Origin: Ulva prolifera
Taxonomy: Eukaryota; Chlorophyta; Ulvophyceae; Ulvales; Ulvaceae
Assembly (NCBI GenBank): GCA_023078555.1
Contig: CM041200.1
Span: 6,053,361 to 6,117,360 of the forward strand
DNA length: 64,000 bases
Reading direction: 5' to 3'
Below, in pieces: positions 45,890 to 55,421 of this stretch. Position numbers and translations under genes: made by a program. The stretch's first letter is position 1. The number at the start of each line of letters is the position of its first letter. The notes under the pieces were generated by a model. That model was not told where the DNA came from. It searched no databases and worked only from the letters and a program-made list of their open reading frames with translations.

Positions 45890-46299
45890 AGGCAGAGGCT
45901 CACTCTGCTGCGCAGTACTTCGAACTTGATCACGATGGCCCAGGGTGACACGACACTTGTGACGAAGCACGTGATGGAGCAGATGAGAAAGCCGGTAAAC
46001 AACCACCGCCAGTCCTCTGCACCGCCCAGCTGAAGATGACGGCTGCTTTCAAGATTGCACACGAGGTCGAGCTCGAAAGTCATATTGGTCCGGGTCCCCT
46101 GCCCATCGGCCAGAGGCCCCGAGTACATCAACTTGATGGTCTCATCATCGTCCACAAAAGTCCAAAGCAAAGGCGGCGTCTCGCTGCCCTTGCAGTCATT
46201 GAACCTGCGCTCTTGCAAAAGCATGTGACCATCCACCGCATGTTCGTCGGGAGGCCAAGCAGCCGGCACCCCGCAGCAACGAAGCGCGTGTACAGCCAA
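45890..46299 (-). CDS. Partial gene: MRH-like (mannose-6-phosphate-receptor-homology) luminal domain plus membrane helix, tentative
   Basis: Open frame RRFNDCKGSETPPLLWTFVD, then TIKLMYSGPLADGQGTRTNM and TFELDLVCN, followed by DWRWLFTGFLICSITCFVTS and a donor after VIKFEVLRSR (gtgagc). The I.L.Y.G....G..R.T....L.CN pattern recalls MRH domains of sorting receptors and Atg27-like proteins, followed by a transmembrane helix. The alternative is that the helix is the first membrane segment of the MscS-like gene whose next helices lie at 44.5 kb, same strand. No start could be fixed. The coding nature is fairly sure from codon bias; the family is weak. Confidence 0.35.
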
Positions 46300-46674
46300 G
46301 CTACACTGCAGCCGTCACCCACTGTGGAACGCCCCCAAGGCACCGCGTCCGCACAGCAACGCCTGCAAGCTGACAAGCGTGCGGCCCGCATACATAACGA
46401 CCCACTGCTCTCGTGTGGATCGTATTCTCTGCAGCGTTACTGCCTCCCTGCAGTGTTGCTGCCTCCCTGCCTTTGCTGCCCGTGCAGAAACACAAACACC
46501 GATGCGTATACACCCATACACACGACCACTTCCTGTCCAGATCTGCCCGTCACGCGGTGTGGTGGGTGGCTCCATGGCCAAGGATCGGCACGCTGGTGCC
46601 GGCACTGCCTTGACATAGTTACAGAAGAGGAAACGGGCATATACGAACTCAGTGAAAGAATCCCTTTCGAATCA

Positions 46675-47470
46675 CGCGCACACGCACCACACGCACACGC
46701 ACACAGGGACACGCACACACGCACACACGCACACGCACGCACACGCACCACACGCACACGCACGCACGCACGGAAACGGACACGCGGGGGGTGTTGGGTG
46801 GGAGGCTTGTGTTTCACAGGTAAAAGCCGGAGGGGCCGAAAGCACCACCGTGACCAAGAGGGAGAGCACACGCAACGCAACGCGCACGCAACAGGAGAGC
46901 AACAGCCAACGCCAAGGCACAACAAGAACCAACACACTCCCACACTCCCACACACCCCCACACTCCCACACACCCCCACACTCCCACACACCCCCACACT
47001 CCCACACCCCCCCACACGCACCCACCCCCAAACGCACCCACACAGCGACACCCGACCCACGCACCCGCACGCGGCACAGACCCCTCCCCAACACACACAC
47101 CCACATGCAAACACGCTACACGACCCCGCCGCCTGCGCGGCAGCGGCAGCCCCATGCGGCGGTCCGGCCGGCGCCCGCCCCATGCGGACGCCGCCGGGGG
47201 CCCCCAGGACCCCCACCCCAATGCCCCGACCAGGCCCGAACCGAGCGCCGGCACAACACACACGGGGGCGCCACGGTGGGAGGCTTGTGTGTGTTTGTGG
47301 GTGTGTGTGGTCGTGTGTGTGGCTGTGTGGCTGTGGCCGGCGCAGGTGCTGACTTTGTGTGGGTGTGTTGGTGTGTGCTGCGTGTGGCCATGGCTTGTTG
47401 CGTGGTGTGCGGTTCCCCTTTTTGTTGCTCGCGGTGCTACCTGCCTTGCTTGCTTTGTCCTTGTAACACA
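46675..47470. repeat. CACACG/CACTCCC microsatellites between inverted copies of the GTTACAAGG family
   Basis: A (CACACG)n-type stretch at 46675-46790 and a 16-17-bp array (actcccacacaccccca) at 46935-47010. A plus-strand copy of the dispersed family (acaggtaaaagccggagggg) at 46816 and a minus-strand copy at about 47400-47470 (gtgttacaaggacaaagcaa on the minus strand) face each other. The 438-codon His/Thr-rich frame crossing this region is an artefact of composition. Confidence 0.7.
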
Positions 47471-49210
47471 CACGCATCACACATATTGCTGGATACTGGG
47501 CATGGCTACGCATCGGTGCATCTGCTGCATAGAAGTTAGATTTGGGATCCTGTGGGGATCTGTGGATTGCAGCCCCCTGCGTTCAGTTGGCGGGGCTGGT
47601 CGTATCCTGTCGGACAGTTGCAGACGTGGCTGTGATTTACACTTCTGTGAGCATCCACAAAACCGAAAATCGCAGCCGCGTCGGATCCGTGGCCCAACAC
47701 ACGTTTGTATGCATGTGGTTTTGGAAATTAGGGTGGCGTGTTACAAGATTCGTCCGCCGGAGAGGCAGGTAGCACCACAGGTGCTGCGTACGTACATGTC
47801 TTCAATTTTAAAACACCACACGAACTTGGTTATTGCAACACACGCGTGCACGAATGCAGAAGTCACCCGAAGCCCCATTGCAGTAGCCCATGAGGTAGTC
47901 GCACACAGGGCTGCACGTCTCCCGCCGGGCCCACTCTGTGCAGGGCTTTTAGCTCCCAGCCCCCAAACCGCTCCACATAATCCCCCAGGGCCACAGCCAA
48001 GCCACAGCATCGCAGCACTGGCACTCCGTCGTCACTCCCCACTCAAATCTCCCCGAGTCATAGCGTCACACCGAGTCTGCGCGGCCATGCCGCATGTGTA
48101 GACACCAGGCTACGCAGCCACCAACAAGCCAGCTGCAGCTGCAGGTGGCCCAGTCCTACACGAATTTCGGCAACGCAGCTGAAGCCATTGCATGCATGCA
48201 AGAGAGATATTCATGGCTACTCCTGATGGACATGTGTTACAAGCACAAAGCTTGAGGGGCCGGTACCACCGCCAGGACAACGAGCAAGCACACGAACAGC
48301 CCAAAGTACGCGCGGCAGGAGAGTGGCATCCACGTCGAGTCCGCCTGAACCCAGGGCACTTTCACAGCAAGCAATCGCACCTGGTACCCCACCTTAGCCT
48401 GACAGATACCCACTGAATACGCACCCACATACCCCAAAACCACACCCACGTACTCGTCCCAGCTCCAGCGCTAGCCCTCAACACACGCACCCCCGCGCCC
48501 GCACGCAATACGACCCTGCCGCCTGAACGGCTGCTGCGGCCCAAGCGGGCAGCCCGGCCGGCGCCGGCCGGATGGACATGTGCAATGTACATACATACAT
48601 CACTGTTGATGTATGTATATGACCCATCCATACCATATGCACTGTAATCTTGCTGCATTCTGTGACAATTTGTGTGTGCTTCAAAGTGCGAATTTGTAGA
48701 AAGAAGAGTGATCCGCGTGCTGAGAAACACAACACACACTATTGACAGCACCACAAGTGCTGCGGCCCCACAAGTGCTTCGCACATGTAGTACATGCATG
48801 AGTGCGTGGCTAGATCTGAACAGCACATGTCTGAAGTTGTACGCAGTGTTCGCATTAATGCATATGGCCATGCATGCATACGACATTATCATGGACTCAG
48901 TGGATCGAAATTTGATGCCTTCCAGATGCATCTGCTGCTCACCCATATATATGGGTGGTTCGATATATATATCAGTAATGATAGCCAGGACATATGGCTG
49001 TAGATCATCGTGAACTGTGTTAGCCTGTACCCATTTGCTCTTCCGCAATCACATGTGGCTAGCTGGCATCTCTGTCATCACTGATGGCAAGCACTTAGAT
49101 TGTGTTAATTGTATGCCGTGCACGTGCAGCAGTGCGCACTGCCGAGAATTCCCACCGGTGCGCGCGGCCAGTCGAATGACATACTTGCGCCGCGCGCGGG
49201 GCTTGCGTAT
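47471..49210. repeat. Repeat-rich DNA without a supportable gene
   Basis: Further copies of the GTTACAAGG family occur at about 47738-47790 and 48236-48320 (gtgttacaagcacaaagc, then ggggccggtaccaccgcc). A small inverted repeat acatacatacatca/tgatgtatgtat lies at 48589-48618. Confidence 0.5.
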
Positions 49211-49747
49211 CTATCCTGTTGCGCTGAAATAGATCTTCACGATCGTCGACGATTCGCACCATGCTCGCTGTTCCAAATACGGAAGCAATGCCCCCACGGC
49301 CAGAGCGACCGACACCATTATCATCACCCCCTCTCCCCCAGTATTGACGTGGTCGCGCAGTATCTTTCTTAGTCGACTGAATCGCGGATGTCCCCGCGGC
49401 GCGCGGATGCCTTCGCTGGGTACACTGCTGCAACCTTGAGACGCGGGAGTTGCAGCACTTGCAGACATCTCTTGTCCCGTACGCATTTGCTCCGTCGGCT
49501 CGTTCTGTGTGGCAGACGCTGGGGCGGGGATTTTTGACGCTTTTTGCAGGTTGGCCTCGAAGGAGCGGATCGCTTTTTCGAGTGCGTTTAGTGTTGCCTC
49601 GGATGTCCAGGCATCGAGTTCAACTTCTCCTTGATTGACTCCCGCCCGTGTCGCCACCGTGACGGCCGATTCAGTGTTGTAGAGGGGAGCGAGTGGGAAG
49701 CACGGCAGTTGGCCGTGCACGCCATCGCCATTCAAATCCGCGGCCAT
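49211..49747 (-). CDS. Unrecognised single-exon protein, 178 aa, with a C-terminal membrane helix
   Basis: An ATG at 49747 opens 178 codons to TAG at 49211, with good G/C bias at third positions. I do not recognise it. The N-terminus (MAADLNGDGVHGQLPCFPLA) lacks a clear signal peptide; residues about 47-70 (ATLNALEKAIRSFEANLQKA) could form an amphipathic helix or short coiled coil; a low-complexity Ala/Thr/Pro stretch follows; residues about 135-155 (VMIMVSVALAVGALLPYL) are a membrane helix close to the C-terminus, as in a tail-anchored or single-pass protein. No introns are needed. It lies alone among repeats, with no family link to its neighbours. The coding call is moderately sure; no function can be given. 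Confidence 0.45.
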   Translation of the reverse strand: MAADLNGDGVHGQLPCFPLAPLYNTESAVTVATRAGVNQGEVELDAWTSEATLNALEKAIRSFEANLQKASKIPAPASATQNEPTEQMRTGQEMSASAATPASQGCSSVPSEGIRAPRGHPRFSRLRKILRDHVNTGGEGVMIMVSVALAVGALLPYLEQRAWCESSTIVKIYFSATG

Positions 49748-51033
49748 CGATCAAAGCTCATGAGCACCTTCTACGAAACATGTCGGTGCGCAACAGACGT
49801 CGCGTCTCGTCGACGGCAGCTTTTGTAGCTTGCTGTATCCTATACCGCGAGACACGTACGTGTGCGGCCGCGGAGTTTTTGTTTACAGATCTCTTCTAGA
49901 AGAGTGGACGGGCCGCGGAGTAGTGATCCGCGGAGAAGGGGCCGCAATATCGCTCCAACATGTCGTTAGTGCGTGTAAGACATATCGTTAGTTGAAGCGG
50001 GCTGCATATATACGCAGTTTAGGCGTTGCCCTGGTGTTCTGTTCAAGCGCAACATGGGGTAACGCTTCCCTGAATCCATGGTAGCGCGAAATTTCAAGAT
50101 CTGTTGGGCAGCAAAGTCTGCTGAGTCCCTCGAAACTTCGAGGACCGAGCGCGGAGTGTTCACGCTTATCACGCGCTCTGCTTTCCTGCACGTGCACCGA
50201 GAGCAGCTCCTGCTTGCATGATCTCCTAAATAGCTGCTGATCATGACGCGCGCACCAAGGTTGTGGCATGCTCAACAAGCTCAAGTCAAATGGCAGATGT
50301 GGCCATGAGTAAAGCTGCGGAAGCAGATTTGAGTTGCAATTGATGCGCCTGCCTGTTCGAATTCCCTGCCTGTTCAGATCCCCCGTGCACTGCACTGCAC
50401 TGGCACACTTCATTAGACAGCAAGCTTGGGTTTCGTAATAACCACCCACAGCGGCCCAGTAGGATTGCTCATTGGTCAAGAGCTGGGCTGGACTCTGCCC
50501 GAGCATGCATTTGTGCACAAGCACTGTGTAACGCGTTACAATGAGGCAGGCAGCACCGCGCAAGAAGCAAGCAGATCAAGAACACACCCAGACACCCATG
50601 CAGCACACATGAACCTCACCACGCTCCCAGCAAACCAGCATGGTGCATCTGCATATCTGGCAGAAGAAGATCTAATTTAAGCAATCCTGCATCCTGCAGC
50701 ATGATGCTGTGCCCGCATCGATGATCATGATGCCCAGTCACTGTGTTACAAGGACAAAGGCAGCAAGTCGGGCAGCACCGCGAAAGGAGCAAGCAGACGA
50801 AGCAAACACCAAGACACCCACGAACGTGCAGGGCATGCCCTGGTCAGTGACGGGGCGGTCTCGGTAAGAGCCGGCCTGGCATCTAATATCATATGGGCAA
50901 TTTGCACAAGGAGCTGTGTGTTACCATTGCCGTAAGGACACAGGACACAGTCGTAGTGGCATGGGCACTGTGGCATGATGTAGCACTGCAGGATCCAAGC
51001 AGCTGTGTGGTGCTCGCGCAAGCTCGCATGCCC

Positions 51034-51149
51034 CTCTCAGTGAGAGGCCCCTCTCAGTGAGAGCACCACCCAGGCCCCTAGGCCCTGGGGGCTCTCAGTG
51101 AGAGGCCCCTCTCAGTGAGAGCACCACCCAGGCCCCTAGGCCCTGGGGG
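51034..51149. repeat. 58-bp exact tandem duplication with internal palindromes
   Basis: Two copies (51034-51091 and 51092-51149), each starting ctctcagtgagaggcccctc and containing the palindromic motifs ctctcagtgagag and caggcccctaggccctg. Confidence 0.85.
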
Positions 51150-52370
51150 CCAAGCAGGCCAGAAGCTACCAGATGCTGTACACATCTGAGGCCTGCACTG
51201 TGACATGTTCCGGTCGCACTGTATGACACTGACAACTCCTGCACAATTCTGACAAAAGAATGCATATCGGCCCTGCACCAATACAACATGTGACGAGAGG
51301 CTCGCCCTCGGAGCTGCCTGTGTCCCTATGCAGGAGGCTGTGGCACGTGCTCGATGTCGGGGTATGATCTGAGGCTCCGGAGTCCCTGAGATGACATCAT
51401 GTATCATGTCATGACCTGCATTCCCGTGGGCTGTAAACTGTGGGCTCCCTGTGGGCTGGCGCCAGATGGCGTAGCGGAACGGCGGTAAAGGCGTGTGCGG
51501 GCTGGCTGCCACCTGTCATAGGTGTTGGCAAGCGTTTGTCGCCCCTGCTGAGAGACCGCCACGTGGTGAAAGTCCTGTTGCATGTCCAGCACGCATTCCA
51601 CCCAGCGCCGGTGACCATGCCTGAACACGCTCTGGAAGGTAAAAAACCGTGCGTGCAACGGATCGATCTGAGACGTCTATACTGCTCTGGAGTACCACCA
51701 CGTGGTACATGTTAACATACAGCTTTCAAAATCAACACAGTTTCTTCCTCTCGCCCAAATCGTGCACCCTCACTAAGACATCTTATTGCATGGCCTCAGT
51801 TGTGACTTATAGGACAGTATTACAACTGCAAGCTCGATCAGGTCAGGCACACACAAGTCGCCCACATCCGGATCATGAACAAAATCGTTCAAATATGCTT
51901 GTTCGCCTCACCATCGATGCAATGAACAACCGATCGCATCGCTCAGGAGTGCCGAACTCGGGCATGCTGCGCAGCGAGCACACTGTGAGCAGCACACGTT
52001 CATGCATGTTGGATGGCAGCAGCCGAAGCGATGCGAAGCAGCAGCTACCCCGGCGCGCGTTACCCAAACAGTACAGATGGCAGATTCTGTCCATGCTAGC
52101 TCCTCATGGCACAAACAATGACAAAGCACCACTTGCGATGCCATTGTCTGTATCCCATGCTGGACACATGCTGCGCATGCACACCGTGACGGCAGCCCGC
52201 CGCGAGACCCGTCTCCCAGAGTCTGCCTCAGTTTCAGAGCACTGAAGCGAGCTCGAGCGGGGTGATGCCAGCGACAGCCTAGCCAGCCTCATCCTCCGAT
52301 CCTGCATCGTCACCACTGGCAGGCGCTTGCGCCCTGCCGCCCCCGCCCCCCAGGCTTGTGGATTGTCGCA

Positions 52371-52375
52371 TTACA
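52371..52375 (-). terminator. TGTAA polyadenylation signal of the Cys-rich gene
   Basis: TTACA on the plus strand, 13 bases beyond the stop codon at 52389. Confidence 0.5.
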
Positions 52376-52388
52376 GCCGTTGCCATAC

Positions 52389-53840
52389 TCACAGCAGGCT
52401 CACTTGGAAAACCACCACGCAGCATGTCAGTGCAGCCAGAATCCCTGGAAGTTGACTTGGTACATGCTGTGCTCTTGAAGCCGTAGTGCTTTCTTCTGGT
52501 AGCGGCTCCGCCTCAGTGGGCATGGTGGCCGCCTCCAGACACAGAGAGTACAGCTGCCGTGTCTCTGCATCATTTAGCTCCCATGACACCGCCACGGGCG
52601 CGGCAGCGGTGATGCTATCAAACTCCGCAGAGCCCCTCACAGCAGTAGCATCATATATGTTCTCTTGCAGATTGTAGTCACCTTGAATGCTGATCGTTCC
52701 ACGGCCTGTGAGAGTGAAGGTCTCCTGGCAGAACACGAAACCGGCGCGGCTCGAGGTGCTGGTGCAGTTGCCCTGCACGCTCCTCCGTCCAGTTGTAAAG
52801 TTCTGTATGTTTGATTCCACTGAGCGATGCGGAGAGTCCATGTACTTTCTGGGCACGCCAGCAGAGGTGGAGCAGGCCCCTTGCTTTGATATGTAAAGGA
52901 TCTGGGCCTGCTGTGGGTGGCACGGTAACAACGGACATTTGATTGCTTTGTGCGAATAGCAATTCTGGCTGAATCTTGTGCATGTGCATTTTCGTTCACT
53001 CAAACTCACGTGAATGTACTCGTTTGCACATCGCTCTCTGCAAGGATCCAGCGAATGACGGTAGCAATGGCTGTGTGTCCCACTTGATGCTGAGTGTCCT
53101 GGACGCACGGAGGTGCAGCGGACAGCGCAGCACATTGCGGCGAGTAACACGAGCATTCCGAGCAACACATCACCGCAAGACACAGAGCCGATCCGAAATT
53201 TGAGACGCAAGTATGCACCCAGCCAAAGCTGCACGTATACAAAGCAAGCATCCGTCCATGGACCCCGTGGCCAGACTGGGAAATGAAAGACACACATATT
53301 GCCGCAGCGACCTGTACACAGCTGTTGATACTAAGCATTTGCATGACGTTCATCCGAGTCATGGTTTCTCCGATCACTCTTGCAAACGCATCCTCGCTCA
53401 GCAGCAGTCCTAGCCACCAGCAAGCCGCATGCATCGCCACCAACGATCACAGGCATCGCTGCAGTCACACTGACGCACAAGCCGGCCAAGCCTCATGCAC
53501 ACTCGCTTCTGTAAACTGTCTGTCCTTGTGGCACACTCGCTGATGTCGGCACAGTGATTCTGATTCTTGCATTGACACTGACATTGACAGTCGCACGCGT
53601 GTCGTTCTCCGCGAGAAAGCACCGTACCACTGCGCTGCCGATGACCGATGTCGAGTTCACCTCCGGCAATATGTCCAGTTCGTACATCCACCCATTGTTT
53701 GGTAGTGATGTCGTGTCTGTGTCCCGTGTAGCAACGAACTCGAGGAGAACGTCACTGCCCGTACACAACGCGCCCTGCGCCGAAACAGGCTGCAGCCGCA
53801 TGCACGAGAGGAGCGTGCAAGCCACGGCAAGCAGAAGCAT
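52389..53840 (-). CDS. Secreted Cys-rich protein, AOC/dirigent-barrel-like, probably GPI-anchored; intact paralogue
   Basis: The ATG at 53840 gives a signal peptide (MLLLAVACTLLSCMRLQPVS) and then LCTGSDVLLEFVAT, NNGWMYELDILPE and VIGSAVVRCFLAEND, like the first strands of the allene-oxide-cyclase/dirigent barrel. The last exon holds FVFCQETFTLTGRGTISIQG, DYNLQ and ATAVRGSAEFDSI, like its second half, then a Ser/Thr/Pro stretch and a hydrophobic C-terminus (LPGILAALTCCVVVFQVSLL) that ends the protein, as GPI signals do. Between them lies a Cys-rich part (CYRHSLDPCRERCANEYIH, CTCTRFSQNCYSHKAIKC) with at least one donor (cacgtgagt); exact joins are unresolved. N-glycosylation sites NST, NDT, NVS and NFT are present. 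A TGTAA signal sits just after the stop. The family call rests on pattern only. A truncated duplicate lies at 27.5-28.7 kb. Confidence 0.55.
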
Positions 53841-54915
53841 GGCCGATTTTGCAGTCACACCGGGGTATCCAGCGGCGACAGCCTCCTTCGCCGGCGCTTG
53901 CGCTCCTGCAGCAGGTCGACGGCAGTGGCGACAAGGCGACAACTATAGATCTGCAGCAGCTTGGTTGTCTAGCTTGTTGCAGTTATCAGGCGTGGTCGAG
54001 TAACAATCAATGTGTCCATCTTGTGGGCTCACTCGTACAGTCTTGTCTAATGATCACCGGCTTGCTGGTTGACAATCGGTCCTTTGGCATGATCAGGACC
54101 GAAGCATTCGACTTGCTTCTGGCGCCTCGGGCACAAGAGCAACATTTATGTGATCAATGAAGTACGTGATCATCTGCAGCCAACAAGCCAACGCAGTACG
54201 CACTCGAGCTTGCTATGAGACGAGGCTTCTTGTCACGATCGGCAACACCCCACCGACACTGCATGTTTACACATCAGATGCCGGCGCTCAGCACTTGATT
54301 GACGCGAACAGAGCTTGTGGTGTGAATCTATGAATTTGTTGGCTACAGATTTTTTGTGTCGTCCTGAGTGTTGTGCGCGGTCCGCTTGCACTGCAACGTC
54401 CACCTGACATGTGTGCTCACGTAGACTGGCCGTGTAGCGGACTGCGTAATGAGAGGGGAGAGTAACAGCCTTCGAATCTGTGGCCAGCTGTAGCTTCGCA
54501 CCGACAATTGCTGTCAAGGGCCTCCTTCCGGGCCTGGAGCGCGATGGCGACCCACAGTTGTGTTCAACACCCTTAGGCGCACGCAGTATCGGTCCCGAGA
54601 CCGTAAAGAGGGGACAGCTTTGGTGCGTGCCGCGACCACGAGGCCCTGACGCATCTGTAGTGCCACCCATTGCAGGCAGCATTCATCGCCCTCATGATCA
54701 TGGCAACTCCACACCGAAACCCGGAAGATGGCACCAGGCGAAGAAGGTTTCTCCTCACCCAGGGCCGGTGTGGCATCGCAGTGGAACTCTGGAAGTATCT
54801 CCGGATTGCCATAGCCGTCTGGAGGCGTGCCCAAGTTCCGCACACCAGGTGACGAGGGCCGCGCAAGGACACAACAGCGAGTTCTACACTGGAAGCGGCA
54901 CTACCGCCGAAGAGT
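52701..54915. repeat. Segmental duplication, copy B (without the transposons)
   Basis: Aligns with 27551-33165 in the same orientation. It shows single, empty copies of the site filled by transposon 1 (TTTGGCAT, 54083-54090) and of the region filled by transposon 2 (near 54516-54570). It contains most of the intact Cys-rich gene and its 5' flank. Confidence 0.85.
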
Positions 54916-55421
54916 GCGGCCCCGTCGCCGAAACTCCCCACAAAACACCCCCAATGGCCCAACCCCCAAGTGCACTTAAGCTACGCAATTGGGGGTGGGT
55001 CAGACAAGCAATAGCGTTTACCTCCTGTGCAACAAAGCGGAGACTAAACTGCGCTCCATGTGCTTGCACGCTACGCTCTCTGACATCACACTGTGCCACA
55101 CGCCGGTACCGTTATCAATTCCCTAGGCGCTGTGGGGGGAGGGAGAAGCCGGACGTAGAGAAATCCAAACAGTCTACTGCGTGGAAACGGCTCAATGTAG
55201 CACAACCCAGCGCTCGAGCCCCATGAAGCCCACGCCGTGGCGCAGTGCGGCGGCGAATACATATATCGCGCGTCACCGAAACCAGCATCCAACACACGCC
55301 CGCAGCCGCTGCTCAGCTCCACCACACCCCGCAAAGCTCACACCTGGCATCTACTGGCGGCGGAACCCAACACGGTGCTTTGCACTGGCCGCACCGTACA
55401 ACCCTGGCCACGCTCGCCGAT
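54916..55421. other. Intergenic, 3' side of the glycosyltransferase gene
   Basis: No gene seen. The plus-strand frame that runs through from 54480 to 55226 lacks a domain and is probably chance in G/C-rich DNA. Confidence 0.4.

Larger units (their letters stand above)
49748..52388. repeat. 2.6 kb of repeat-rich DNA without a supportable gene
   Basis: Two copies of the dispersed family lie at about 50533-50610 (acaatgaggcaggcagcacc) and 50741-50810 (gtgttacaaggacaaaggca), both followed by gcaagcaga. A 58-bp tandem duplication with nested palindromes is at 51034-51149. Frames on both strands at 51640-52245 show no domain. Confidence 0.5.

Noticed and set aside
46036..47352. 438-codon plus-strand open frame, His/Thr/Pro-rich
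   Set aside because: It runs through CACACG and CACTCCC microsatellites, which have no stops in several frames. No domain, and long frames on the other strand overlap it.
54480..55226. 248-codon plus-strand frame after the duplicated segment
   Set aside because: An FYTGSG motif recalled GH19 chitinases, but catalytic residues and neighbouring motifs are missing, and the paralogous copy has stops in this frame.
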